Assembly (NCBI GenBank): GCA_030430075.1
Contig: JAUIGN010000008.1
Span: 186,001-250,000 of the forward strand
Direction: 5' to 3'
DNA from: a bacterium
GTDB lineage: Bacteria; Planctomycetota; Planctomycetia; Pirellulales; Pirellulaceae
Length of the DNA stretch: 64,000 nt
A program made the translations under genes and the position numbers. Shown one piece after another: positions 1-8,887 of this stretch; the stretch's first letter is position 1, and each line of letters opens with the position of its first letter. The notes beneath the pieces are model-generated. The model had not been told where the DNA came from. It made no database searches and saw nothing but the letters and a program-made list of their open reading frames with translations.

Positions 1-57
1 GGCGCCACGCACATCAGCCGCAACGCGCCAGTGTTCGGTTTGCTTTGCGATCGACGG

Positions 58-92
58 AACCGGGGCTAACGCCCAACGGCTGATGAATCATC
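58..92 (-). repeat. interspersed repeat copy, inverted
   Basis: About 35 bp that reads, on the minus strand, almost identically (one mismatch seen) to the last unit of the repeat cluster at 20401-20436. The core on the minus strand is CCGTTGGGCGTTAGCCCC. It lies in the non-coding stretch before the MoxR gene. Nothing else is recognised in bases 1-207 apart from the ribosome binding site of the next gene. Confidence 0.75.
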
Positions 93-207
93 CGGGCCAA
101 CAAGCATCAGGTGAGCTCGCGCCCGTGAGCTTCGCGCATCTCATGCCGTTCGGCAACCTGTCCAGCAATCCGTGCGAGCCGCATTCTCTTTCGGTTAAGG
201 AGCGTTC

Positions 208-1245
208 ATGAGTACCCAGGATTCGATGGAACACCAGGCGGAGGAGTTCCGCAAACGCTACACGGCCGTGCAGGAACAGATTGCCAAGGTGATTGTCGGT
301 CACGAAGAGATTGTGCACGGCGTGTTGACCTGTCTGTTCGTCGGCGGCCACTGCCTGCTCGAAGGTGTTCCCGGATTGGGCAAGACCTTGTTGGTGCGGT
401 CGCTGGCGGAGGCCTTGCATTTGGAGTTCAGTCGAATTCAGTTCACGCCGGACTTGATGCCCGCCGACATTTTGGGCACGAACATGGTCTTGGAAACACC
501 CGATGGCAAGCGGGTCTTTGAATTCCAAAAGGGGCCGATCTTCACGCAGCTCTGCCTGGCGGACGAGATCAACCGGGCGACGCCCAAGACGCAGTCCGCC
601 ATGCTGGAGACGATGCAGGAGGGGACGGTCACGGTGGGGGGCGTGCGGCACCAGCTTGCCAAGCCGTTCTTCGTGCTCGCCACGCAGAACCCGATCGAAC
701 AGGAGGGGACCTACCCGCTGCCGGAAGCCCAGTTGGATCGCTTCTTTTTTAAGCTGGTTGTTGGCTATTCCAGTCGCGACCAGCTCTCCACCATTCTCGA
801 CCGGACGACGGCCGGCGAGAAGGTCGTTCCCGAGCGGGTGATGGACGGCGCAGAGATTGTCAAATGGCAAGAGCTGATTCGTAACGTGATTCTGGCCAAA
901 CATGTGCAGGACTACGTGGTGCGCTTGACGCTGGCCACGCACCCGGAAGGACCGTTTGCCTTGCCGGTCACCAACCAGTACTTGCGGTGGGGCAGCAGTC
1001 CCCGGGGGGCACAGACGCTGGCCCTGGCGGCAAAGGTCCGGGCCCTGCTCGAAGGCCGCTTCAATGTCAGCTTTGAAGATGTTCGCCGCGTCTACTTGCC
1101 CGCCATGCGGCACCGCGTGATTCTCAATTTCGAGGCCCAGGCGGAAGGGACGGAGGCGGACGACGTGCTGCTGGAGATTCTGGAAAAGCTTCCGGAAAAA
1201 GCAGATAGTACTCCCGTCGCCGCAGTCGTTGCCGAGCCATCCTGA
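208..1245 (+). CDS. MoxR-family AAA+ ATPase
   Basis: MoxR ATPases are chaperone-like AAA+ proteins that usually work with DUF58 and VWA partners on metal insertion or envelope-stress complexes. Of 345 residues, the Walker A motif GVPGLGKT is at about 53-60, the Walker B with D119-E120 (LCLADEINRA) follows, and then the sensor stretch ATQNPIEQEGTYPLPEAQLDRF typical of this family. An AAGGAG ribosome binding site at 197-202 supports the ATG. The stop codon overlaps the start of the DUF58 gene by one base (TGATG), so the two are very likely translationally coupled. The substrate of the complex is unknown. Confidence 0.93.
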   Translation: MSTQDSMEHQAEEFRKRYTAVQEQIAKVIVGHEEIVHGVLTCLFVGGHCLLEGVPGLGKTLLVRSLAEALHLEFSRIQFTPDLMPADILGTNMVLETPDGKRVFEFQKGPIFTQLCLADEINRATPKTQSAMLETMQEGTVTVGGVRHQLAKPFFVLATQNPIEQEGTYPLPEAQLDRFFFKLVVGYSSRDQLSTILDRTTAGEKVVPERVMDGAEIVKWQELIRNVILAKHVQDYVVRLTLATHPEGPFALPVTNQYLRWGSSPRGAQTLALAAKVRALLEGRFNVSFEDVRRVYLPAMRHRVILNFEAQAEGTEADDVLLEILEKLPEKADSTPVAAVVAEPS

Positions 1246-2141
1246 TGCCGCCTTCCGCCACGCAGAGTTCGCTCCTCAGCCCGCAGATGCTGGCGCAGCT
1301 CGAACGTCTTGAACTTGTCAGCCGCAAGATCTTTCGCGGCCGGTTGAAAGGCGAGCGGCGCAGCCGGCGCAAGGGACAGAGCGTCGAGTTTGCCGATTTT
1401 CGCAACTACGTGCAAGGCGACGATCTACGGTTCGTCGATTGGAATCTCTATGCGCGGCTGGACAAGCTGTTTCTCAAGCTCTTTTTGGAAGAAGAAGACC
1501 TACACTTCTACACGTTGATCGACACCAGTGCCTCGATGACATTTGGTCAGCCGTCCAAGCTGCAACATGCCAAACAGCTTGCCGCTGCGCTGGGATTCAT
1601 CGGGCTCTGCCGCGCAGACCGCGTTAAGATCGAAACGCTGGGCACGTCACTCGCCAAACCGGGCCCGACCCTGCGCGGTCGGGCCAGTTTGTGGCGGATG
1701 CTCGAATACCTCGATGGCATCGACGAACCGAACAACGTGCCGCTGGCCGCCGGTGTCAAGGACTTCTGCGTGAGAAACTCGGGGCAGGGGATCCTGGTGC
1801 TGATCACGGACTTGATGGACAAGGCCGGCTACGAGTCGGCCCTGCGATTTCTCCTGGCTCGGCAGATGGACGTTTACGTCATCCACGTGTTGTCGCAGGA
1901 AGAGATGCACCCCGATCTCAAAGGCGATTTGAAGCTGGTTGATTGCGAAGACCAAGATGTGGCGGAGATCACCGTCAGTCGTCCGCTTCTGGATCGCTAT
2001 CGGAAGACGCTGGCGGCGTTCATTGACGGGGCCCGCGAATATTGTACGCGTCGCGGGATGAGCTACTTGATGACAACCACCGATACGCCCGTTGAAACGC
2101 TGGTTCTCAATTACCTTCGTCAGCGGGGGCTCGTGCGGTGA
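1245..2141 (+). CDS. DUF58 domain protein (MoxR partner)
   Basis: A 298-residue DUF58 protein, with a degenerate von Willebrand A-like fold. Family features seen are the N-terminal GRLKGERRSRRKGQSVEF stretch, DLRFVDWNLYARLDKLFLK, and the VWA-like TLIDTSASM followed by LITDLMD. No membrane span is evident, so it is probably cytoplasmic and bridges the MoxR ATPase to the membrane VWA protein downstream. It overlaps the gene before by 1 bp and the gene after by 4 bp (GTGA), so the three form one operon. Its biochemical role is not established. Confidence 0.92.
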   Translation: MPPSATQSSLLSPQMLAQLERLELVSRKIFRGRLKGERRSRRKGQSVEFADFRNYVQGDDLRFVDWNLYARLDKLFLKLFLEEEDLHFYTLIDTSASMTFGQPSKLQHAKQLAAALGFIGLCRADRVKIETLGTSLAKPGPTLRGRASLWRMLEYLDGIDEPNNVPLAAGVKDFCVRNSGQGILVLITDLMDKAGYESALRFLLARQMDVYVIHVLSQEEMHPDLKGDLKLVDCEDQDVAEITVSRPLLDRYRKTLAAFIDGAREYCTRRGMSYLMTTTDTPVETLVLNYLRQRGLVR

Positions 2142-4222
2142 ACCTGATCAACGCACTTAGCCCATTGCAGTGGGCCTTTCTATTGGCGATTCCCCCCGCC
2201 ATTCTCTCGCTTTATTTTTTGAAGCTCAAGCGACACCCGGTCGAAGTGCCCAGCACGTATCTGTGGAGCCGCACGATCGAGGATCTTCATGTCAATTCGA
2301 TTTGGCAGAAACTGCGGCAGAGCCTGCTCCTATTCCTGCAGATCCTGGTGGTGCTGCTAGCCATTCTGGCCTGTCTCCGGCCGGGCTTTCGCGGCACGGA
2401 ACTGATCGGTGACCGGTTCATCTTCCTGATCGACAACTCGGCCAGCATGAGCGCCAAGGATCTTGGGCGAACCCGGTTAAGCGTCGCCCAGGAACGGGTG
2501 ATCGAGCTGATCAATCAGATGAAGTCGAGCGACGTGGCGATGGTCATCAGTTTTTCGGATGTGCAGCGTGTCGAGCAGTCGTTTACGCACAGTCGGAGCC
2601 AACTACGCCAGCGGGTCAACCGCATCCAGCCGACACAACGGCGGACCGACCTGAGCGATGCGCTGCGGGCTGCAGCCGGGCTGGCCAACCCCGGGCGAAC
2701 GAGCGAAGTGGGGACCAATGATTACCAGGTTGCCGAAGCCTTGCCCGCGACGTTGTACATCTACAGTGACGGCGGCGTGCCCAAGGTGCCCGACTTTTCG
2801 CTCGGCAACCTCGAGCCGATCTATGTTGCCATCGGCGACGAGCAGGCGGAAAACGTCGGCATTGTCTCGTTCAGTACCGAGCAGAATCCCGAAAAGCCGA
2901 CGCAGATGCAGGCCTACGCGCGGCTCGAGAACAGCGGCACCGAACCGGTGACCGTTGAAGTCGAACTGACGCTTGACGGCGAATTCCTGGATGCCGCTGA
3001 AGTGCAAATCCCCGCGCGGGCCGTGCGTTCGATCAGCAGCGGTAGCGGAGCGGACAGCACCAACGCGGAGGCGGATGGCGAAGGCGCGGGGGATGGGGGC
3101 GACGTCGAGCGGAAGGATGATCTCCCGGGCGCTGCCGGCGTGCAATTCGAACTGGAGCATCCCGGTCATGCGGTGTTGCAACTGACCATCAATCAGCAGG
3201 ACGATTTCCCGCTGGACAACACAGCGTACTCAGTCGTGAACCGACCGCGCCAGGCCAACGTGTTGCTCGTGACGCCCGGTAACGAGTCGTTGGAATTGGC
3301 CCTTTCGACCAGCGAAGCGGCCCGCATCGCGCTGGTTGAGATCGAGCCGCCCAGCGTCCTGACAACAAGCGCGCATCAAGCGAGCGCCGAAGCGGGCATC
3401 TACGACTTGATCATCTATGACCAGTGCGTCCCCGTAAGAATGCCCGCCGCCAACACGCTGATCATCGGAGACATTCCCCCCGTGGACGGCTGGTCCAAGG
3501 GGGAACGGGTCAATCGTCCCGTGATCATTGATACGGACCCCGCTCACCCCATGACGCAGTTGGTGCAGATGGGGGACGTCAAATATAACTACGACGGGTT
3601 TCCGATCGACGGGCCGACCGGGGCCGCGACCCTGATGGATGCCGACGTGGGGCCGATCATGGTGATCGCCGCCCGGGCTGGCTTTGAAGATGTCGCCCTG
3701 GGGATCGACATCGTCGGAAAATATGCTGACGGCAATGTGGGCCCCAAGACGGAATGGCCGATCCGTCGCAGCTTTCCCGTCTTCATGATGAACACCGTCA
3801 GGTACCTGGGCGGCGCCCGTTTGTCGTATTCGACCGAAAGCCATCAGCCGGGGACTGCTGTCAAGATCCGGTCAAGTCTGCCGGTCGAACAGCTTCACGT
3901 CACGTCGCCGATTGGCAACGAAACCACGCTCGATCGCGAGGCACAGAATTCGTTCGTCTACAGTGAGACGGATCACGTCGGCGTCTACGAAACAAAAGAG
4001 GGACGCGGTCGCGAGATTGCCCAGCGGTTCGCCGTCAACATGTTCAGCAGCCGCGAGAGCGACCTCCGCCCCGAGCCGAATATCGTGCTCGGGTACGAAC
4101 TGGTCGACGGCCAGTCCGCTTCCGAACCGGCTCGGAAAGAGCTCTGGAAGTGGTTGCTGATCATCGCCCTGAGTGTGCTTGTGTTTGAATGGTATGTCTA
4201 CAACCGGCGCGTCTATCTGTAA
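2138..4222 (+). CDS. BatA/VWA-domain membrane protein
   Basis: A 694-residue protein starting at a GTG within GTGA, overlapping the DUF58 stop. The N-terminus carries the BatA-type hydrophobic segment (LQWAFLLAIPPAILSLYFL) and a second span (LLLFLQILVVLLAIL). A VWA domain follows with the MIDAS-like FLIDNSASMSA at about 97-107, then a long extracytoplasmic region including an acidic Gly-rich insert near residues 305-325. A C-terminal span (LLIIALSVLVFEWYVY) ends the protein. Together with MoxR and DUF58 it forms a classic three-gene membrane module. The pathway it serves is not evident from the neighbours. Confidence 0.9.
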   Translation: MNLINALSPLQWAFLLAIPPAILSLYFLKLKRHPVEVPSTYLWSRTIEDLHVNSIWQKLRQSLLLFLQILVVLLAILACLRPGFRGTELIGDRFIFLIDNSASMSAKDLGRTRLSVAQERVIELINQMKSSDVAMVISFSDVQRVEQSFTHSRSQLRQRVNRIQPTQRRTDLSDALRAAAGLANPGRTSEVGTNDYQVAEALPATLYIYSDGGVPKVPDFSLGNLEPIYVAIGDEQAENVGIVSFSTEQNPEKPTQMQAYARLENSGTEPVTVEVELTLDGEFLDAAEVQIPARAVRSISSGSGADSTNAEADGEGAGDGGDVERKDDLPGAAGVQFELEHPGHAVLQLTINQQDDFPLDNTAYSVVNRPRQANVLLVTPGNESLELALSTSEAARIALVEIEPPSVLTTSAHQASAEAGIYDLIIYDQCVPVRMPAANTLIIGDIPPVDGWSKGERVNRPVIIDTDPAHPMTQLVQMGDVKYNYDGFPIDGPTGAATLMDADVGPIMVIAARAGFEDVALGIDIVGKYADGNVGPKTEWPIRRSFPVFMMNTVRYLGGARLSYSTESHQPGTAVKIRSSLPVEQLHVTSPIGNETTLDREAQNSFVYSETDHVGVYETKEGRGREIAQRFAVNMFSSRESDLRPEPNIVLGYELVDGQSASEPARKELWKWLLIIALSVLVFEWYVYNRRVYL

Positions 4223-4325
4223 CGGCGTGTCCCCGTCGCGCGGCCGCTCAATGCCCCGTTTTGGCGTTCGCGACCGCGACGTCCGGTGGGACCGATACTT
4301 GCACCCGACGCTTGTCGTTGTACAC

Positions 4326-4404
4326 CGCATGACCTACCCTGGAAAACATGCGGCGTCGGGAGTCGTTACGCGGTGCATGAGGCTGTTCGTCGGTAGGTCA
4401 TGCG
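4326..4404. repeat. 13-bp perfect inverted repeat
   Basis: CGCATGACCTACC at 4326-4338 is exactly inverted at 4392-4404 (GGTAGGTCATGCG), with a 53-bp interior. It lies in the 213-bp spacer between the VWA gene and the zinc-ribbon gene, ending about 30 bp before the latter's likely ATG. It could be a leader hairpin or paired operator half-sites; the function is unknown. Confidence 0.6.
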
Positions 4405-4435
4405 ATGCGTGACGCAAGGCGGGATCGTTTCGGTT

Positions 4436-6235
4436 ATGCCCCTCAAGTTCCAATGTCAGTGCGGTACGAAGCTGGTCGCGTCGAGCCGGTTCGAAGGGAA
4501 ACGGGTCAAGTGCCCCAAGTGTGCCAGATCCGTCCAGGTGCCGGCGAAAGCCGACGCCCTTCCTGCGTCGCGCCCGCCTGCCCGGCAAACCAAACGGCCT
4601 CCGGCTGCGTTGGAACCGCCCCCGAAGTCCGCCGGCCAGGTGCCTCCGGTTGTTGCACCAAACAGGCCAGGCGAGCCGGCCAGGCCCGCCAAGTCCGCCG
4701 AGCCGGTCGCCCCCGCCGCATCCGCCAGGCCCGCCACCGCTTCCGACCCCGGACGGTCATCCCCGGCGGCGACGGTCCCTCCGCCTGCCGGCCAAGGTGG
4801 TTCGTCTGCCGATCCGGGGCGGAAACAACCACCGGTCGCCGCGCCGCCGTTGCCGGGAACGGGTACCGAGCCGCGGTTGAGGTTGGACAGCAGGACCGCC
4901 GTGCCGCCCGCCCCGCCGATCCAACACGCGGTCGCAGAGCCGCCACTGCAATCCGTTGATCCGCCAGCGCAGCCAGCGGTCAAAGCGGAAGAAGCGAAGC
5001 CGCCGCCACCAATCACGGACGCCAGTCCAGCCGCTCAAGAGGTCAGCGAAGGCGCAACGCAGCCGCGGGTCGCCACGGAGTCCGGCCCGGCCGAGGCCGC
5101 CGCCGCGAAGAAGCCGATACCGGCGAAGGCAGGACCGCCGCCAGGTCGCCCGGCGCCGGAAGGCCGACAATCGGAATCCCGACAACCGGACGGTCGGCAA
5201 TCGGATCGTCGAGCCCCGGAAGGTCGAGCGCCGGAAGAACGAATGTCGGACGCCCCAGCGCTGGAAAAGCCGAAGTTTGTCGAGCCAAAGCCGGACGAGC
5301 CAAAGCCGGTCGAGCCAGAGGTGGAGAATCGCAGACGGGATCCGCGGGAAGCGGCTGACCGCAATCTCGACAGCTCGAAGCCGGCGGCGTCGCATTCGGA
5401 CGACGACGTCGACGGCCCGGCCGATCATCGCGGGCCACGGGCGGACGCTCCGTCGCCCCCGTTGGGCAAGACGCCGCCGCCGCCACCTGCACCACCTCGA
5501 CCTCACCCGCCAGATGGTGAGGCCGCGGTGGGTGCTTCTCCACCACTTCGTGCACCATCTTCGCCTGCCGATTCCTCTCGCCCACCGTCCGCGACGCCGG
5601 CCCCCCCAGGGCCGCCCTCCATGCCACCTGCCTCGCCGGGGATCCGACCTGAGAGACACGCGCCCGGCGCCGATTTAGCGGCGCGGGGGGCGCCGCTGGA
5701 ACCGCCGCGTGCGGACGACCAGCGTGAGCAACCGTTGGCCCCGGAGAAACGCCCCGGCTATCAACCGACCAGCGACCAGGTCGAGATTGTCCGCGTGATC
5801 GGCGTCGCGCTCGCCGCGGTTGCCGCGATCAGCGCGATCCCGGCGGTGCTCGACGTGGTCGCCCATCTTCGCACGGAAACGTCGCTGGGCGTGACCCGCT
5901 GGGCCTACCTGGTCCTGATGCTGGCCATGTTGCAGTGTGCTTACGCCGCCTACGTCTATCAACTCCCGGATTGGAGCACCGTCTGGGTAGTCACGATCGC
6001 GACTCTGGTGATGGCCACCGGGTATGCCATGATGTTGGGGCTGACGTTCATCAGCAACGGAGACGCCTGGGCGGTGCGATCCTTGGATCTTGGAGATGTG
6101 ATCCGCGGCGGTCGAGCGTCGCTGTGGTGTTTCCTGATGCTCTGTTTGACCAGCATGGTGAGCTACTTCAGCGGGAGGATCAGTGTCCGCTGGCGTGACG
6201 AGTTGCGGTCGGCGGCGACCGGTGGAAACGGGTGA
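4436..6235 (+). CDS. zinc-ribbon, Pro/Ala-rich, 4-TM protein
   Basis: Function not recognised. The chosen ATG begins MPLKFQCQCGTKL, which puts a zinc-ribbon-like motif (CxC then CPKC about 27 residues later) at the very N-terminus; an in-frame ATG at 4400 would add 12 residues. From about residue 45 to 440 the protein is low-complexity Pro/Ala/Glu-rich, with short degenerate repeats (SRQPDGRQSDRR; KPDEPKPVEPE). The last 150 residues hold four likely membrane spans. A zinc ribbon, a disordered linker and a membrane domain is an architecture often met in uncharacterised planctomycete proteins. It ends 5 bp from the convergent transporter gene. Confidence 0.8.
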   Translation: MPLKFQCQCGTKLVASSRFEGKRVKCPKCARSVQVPAKADALPASRPPARQTKRPPAALEPPPKSAGQVPPVVAPNRPGEPARPAKSAEPVAPAASARPATASDPGRSSPAATVPPPAGQGGSSADPGRKQPPVAAPPLPGTGTEPRLRLDSRTAVPPAPPIQHAVAEPPLQSVDPPAQPAVKAEEAKPPPPITDASPAAQEVSEGATQPRVATESGPAEAAAAKKPIPAKAGPPPGRPAPEGRQSESRQPDGRQSDRRAPEGRAPEERMSDAPALEKPKFVEPKPDEPKPVEPEVENRRRDPREAADRNLDSSKPAASHSDDDVDGPADHRGPRADAPSPPLGKTPPPPPAPPRPHPPDGEAAVGASPPLRAPSSPADSSRPPSATPAPPGPPSMPPASPGIRPERHAPGADLAARGAPLEPPRADDQREQPLAPEKRPGYQPTSDQVEIVRVIGVALAAVAAISAIPAVLDVVAHLRTETSLGVTRWAYLVLMLAMLQCAYAAYVYQLPDWSTVWVVTIATLVMATGYAMMLGLTFISNGDAWAVRSLDLGDVIRGGRASLWCFLMLCLTSMVSYFSGRISVRWRDELRSAATGGNG

Positions 6236-6240
6236 CTCGT

Positions 6241-7530
6241 TCAGGTCAACATGCCAGCGATACAGGCGGTCATGCAGCACGCCAGCGCGCCGCCGAGCAT
6301 CGCCCGCAGCCCGAACCGCGCCAGGTCGGATCGCCGTTTGGGGGCGATCCCGCCGATCCCCCCGATCTGGATTCCAATGGCGCCGAAGTTGGCGAACCCC
6401 GACAGCGCGTAGGTCAGAATTCGCACCGTTCGTGGTGTGAGCTGAACATCCGAATCGGGGTGGAGCCAGCGTCCCAACTGCTCGTAGGCCACAAACTCAT
6501 TGGCCACGGTCTTCAAGCCAAGCAACTCGCCCGCGCGCAGGCAGTCGCCTGATTCAATGCCCATCAGCCAGGCGACCGGTGCGAATGCGTAGCCCAACCC
6601 GCTGGCCAGTGACCAGGAGGGTCCGCCGGTCGGGGTGCGAAAGCCGAGCAACCAGCCGATGCCGCCGATGGCGCCGTCCAGCATGGCGAGCAGTGCCAGG
6701 AAGGCCAGCAGCATGGCGGCCACATTGATGGCCAGTTTCATGCCGTCGGCGGCGCCAATCGCGGCCGCCTCGATGAGATTGACGCCGCGCCGCGGAATCT
6801 CGACATCGACCGAACCCATGGTTTCCGGTTGCTCGGTCTCCGGCTGGAGCATCTTGGAAATCAGCAACGCTGCGGGCGCCGAGATCACCGATGCGGTGAC
6901 GAGATGACCGGGGCTGATCCCCATCCCCGCGTAGGCTGCCAGCAAGCCCCCGGAGATGGTTGCGAAGCCGCCCACCATCACTGCGTGCAATTCGGATTTT
7001 GTCATGGCATCGATGTAGGGGCGGATCACGAGCGGCGCCTCGGTGTGGCCCACAAAGACGTTAGCCGCCGCAGCCACGCTCTCGGCGCCGGAGATCGCCA
7101 GTGTCCGCTGCATGGTCCACGCCATCCCCCGAATGACCGCCTGCATGACGCCCAGGTGATAGAGGACGGACATCAGGGATGAGAAGACAATGATCGTCGG
7201 CAGGACGCCGAAGGCGAACGATCGCAGGAGGCTCAGCCGAGGTGGAAACGCCTCGTCGGTTTCACGCGGATTGATTCCGAAGACGAAGCCGGCTCCCTCC
7301 GCGACAAACGTCTCCAGATGTTGGAAGAAGAAGTTGACGGCGCCACTCATCCAGCTTCCAATCGGTGAAGGAAGTCCGGGGGGCGTCCAGAGGATCAGTC
7401 CCGCGAAGCCGACTTGCAACAGCAGCGCGCCCAGCACGAGGCGCCAGCGGATCGCGTTCCGTTGCGAGCTCATCAACCATGCCAGGCCGATCATCGCCGC
7501 CAGGCCGAAAAGGCTCGTCAATCGCAGCAT
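6241..7530 (-). CDS. concentrative nucleoside transporter (NupC-like)
   Basis: A 429-residue hydrophobic protein of the CNT family, importing nucleosides with Na+ or H+. Family features are the gate/core segments VFVGHTEAPLVIRPYI, MTKSELHAVMVGGFATISGGLLAAY and the C-terminal SGFANFGAIGIQIGGIGGIAPKRRSDLA. N-terminal spans are clear. It starts 6 bp after the stop of upp, so uptake of nucleosides and salvage of uracil are probably co-transcribed. It is the last gene of the minus-strand group and ends 5 bp from a convergent gene, with no clear terminator hairpin between them. Confidence 0.93.
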   Translation of the reverse strand: MLRLTSLFGLAAMIGLAWLMSSQRNAIRWRLVLGALLLQVGFAGLILWTPPGLPSPIGSWMSGAVNFFFQHLETFVAEGAGFVFGINPRETDEAFPPRLSLLRSFAFGVLPTIIVFSSLMSVLYHLGVMQAVIRGMAWTMQRTLAISGAESVAAAANVFVGHTEAPLVIRPYIDAMTKSELHAVMVGGFATISGGLLAAYAGMGISPGHLVTASVISAPAALLISKMLQPETEQPETMGSVDVEIPRRGVNLIEAAAIGAADGMKLAINVAAMLLAFLALLAMLDGAIGGIGWLLGFRTPTGGPSWSLASGLGYAFAPVAWLMGIESGDCLRAGELLGLKTVANEFVAYEQLGRWLHPDSDVQLTPRTVRILTYALSGFANFGAIGIQIGGIGGIAPKRRSDLARFGLRAMLGGALACCMTACIAGMLT

Positions 7531-7536
7531 CGGGGC

Positions 7537-8172
7537 TCAACCTTCGTTGGTCGTGTTGAAAATTCGGTCGCCGGCATCACCCAGTCCGGGAACAATGAAG
7601 TGCCGGTCGTTGAGGCAGGTGTCGAGCGCACACACATGGACCGGTGTGGCGGGAAATCGGCGGGCAACTTCTTGGACACCTTCCGGCGCCGCAATGAGGG
7701 AGAGGAGGCGTGTTTGGGGGACGCCCCAGGCGTGCAACGCTTCCAGTGCGGCCGCCGCCGAGCCGCCGGTGGCCAGCATCGGATCGACGACCAAGGCCAG
7801 GTCAACCGGACGTCCCGGAGGTAATTTACTGTAGTACTCGACGGGACGTGCCGTCGCTTCGTCGCGATACAGTCCCAAATGCCAGACTTCCGCCGCCGGA
7901 ATGAGATTCAGGATCGGGTCCACCATTCCCAGTCCGGCGCGCAGAATTGGTACCAGCCCGATCCGCTCGCCGAGCTGCGAACCTTGCGTCTGCTGGATCG
8001 GCGTTTCAATCTCGTGCTCGATCAACTTGAGATCCTGCGTCGCTTCGTAAGCGAGCAGGACGGCCAACCGCTGGACCAGCAACCGAAATTCGCTGGGAGG
8101 CGTCCGCACGTCACGGAGTCGCGTCATGTGATGCTTGACCAGGGGATGGTCGACAATCCGCAGGTCGCTCAT
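7537..8172 (-). CDS. upp: uracil phosphoribosyltransferase
   Basis: Converts uracil and PRPP to UMP in pyrimidine salvage. The 211-residue protein begins MSDLRIVDHPLVKHHMTRLRD, the usual UPRT N-terminus. It shows PILRAGLGMVDPIL and the PRPP-binding loop VVDPMLATGGSAAAAL near residues 125-140. The ATG at 8172 overlaps the TGA of the upstream TerB-like gene by 4 bp (ATGA). An extra in-frame ATG 30 bp further upstream lies inside that gene and would give an atypical N-terminus, so it was not used. The nucleoside transporter follows after 6 bp. Confidence 0.96.
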   Translation of the reverse strand: MSDLRIVDHPLVKHHMTRLRDVRTPPSEFRLLVQRLAVLLAYEATQDLKLIEHEIETPIQQTQGSQLGERIGLVPILRAGLGMVDPILNLIPAAEVWHLGLYRDEATARPVEYYSKLPPGRPVDLALVVDPMLATGGSAAAALEALHAWGVPQTRLLSLIAAPEGVQEVARRFPATPVHVCALDTCLNDRHFIVPGLGDAGDRIFNTTNEG

Positions 8173-8879
8173 GATTCCTGCTCCTGATTTTCCGAAGTGC
8201 ATTCTGGCGGTGTGCCGGTCGCCGGGGCCGATTGTTGCAGCCCCGCTTCCGTCAGTCCGCCATGTCGTTCGTCGGTGACCGGCGGCAAGTCTTCGACGAG
8301 TCGCTGAAAGTCGGCCGGTGAAATCCCCAGACCGGCTGGGAATTGATCCAATTGGGCCTGGCGATTAGGGCTGACATGCCCCGTCGCGGCAGCAACTTGG
8401 AACGCCTGTTGAGCGACGATCCTGGCTCCCTCGCCGCCCAGCGATCGGCCGATTCGCCGGACCATCCCGGCGGCATCGACGTCATCCTCGCAGGCCTGGC
8501 GAACTTCGTCTTCGATCTCTGTGCGAGTCAGCCGCTGGCCGGTCAGTTGCTGATAGAGCCGTTGGATGGCGGCGATTTCTGCGGGCTCCAAACGCCCCTC
8601 GACCATGGCCATCAGGACATTGACCCGCAACACTTCAGCGAAAAACTGCCGGTCGGCGGCATCCGGTTCGTATTCCAGAATCGCGTCACTAAAGACGGCT
8701 CCACAGGTTTGGCAGACAACCGACTTTTCCGGTGGCCCAATTCGCCAGAGCGGCCACATCATGATGGTTGCGTATTGGTAGACCACCTGGAACCGAAAGC
8801 GCCTCGACTGGTAACACTGCGGACAAAAAAAGTCGCCCCCGCCGCGCATCGATTTGATCCGTCGATTGCCGATGAACAT
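8169..8879 (-). CDS. zinc-ribbon plus TerB-like protein
   Basis: A 236-residue soluble protein. Residues 14-62 hold two Cys pairs (CPQC near 19-22 and CQTC near 56-59), consistent with a zinc ribbon. Residues about 75-225 are helical and resemble TerB-type domains (NVLMAMVEGRLEPAEIAAIQRLYQQLTG; repeated acidic helix starts). TerB domains bind metals and occur in stress-response and envelope-linked proteins. Here the gene sits between speA (8-bp gap) and upp (4-bp overlap), so it is probably translated from the same message. The specific function is unknown. Confidence 0.75.
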   Translation of the reverse strand: MFIGNRRIKSMRGGGDFFCPQCYQSRRFRFQVVYQYATIMMWPLWRIGPPEKSVVCQTCGAVFSDAILEYEPDAADRQFFAEVLRVNVLMAMVEGRLEPAEIAAIQRLYQQLTGQRLTRTEIEDEVRQACEDDVDAAGMVRRIGRSLGGEGARIVAQQAFQVAAATGHVSPNRQAQLDQFPAGLGISPADFQRLVEDLPPVTDERHGGLTEAGLQQSAPATGTPPECTSENQEQES

Positions 8880-8887
8880 GGCAGCAA

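Noticed and set aside
88..1113. Long minus-strand ORF opposite the MoxR gene
   Set aside because: Its sequence matches no family and mirrors a conserved plus-strand gene; GC-rich DNA often leaves the antisense frame open.
4757..5659. Minus-strand Arg/Trp-rich ORF and overlapping frames in the Pro-rich gene
   Set aside because: Products of low-complexity DNA; the zinc ribbon and membrane spans are only in the plus-strand frame.
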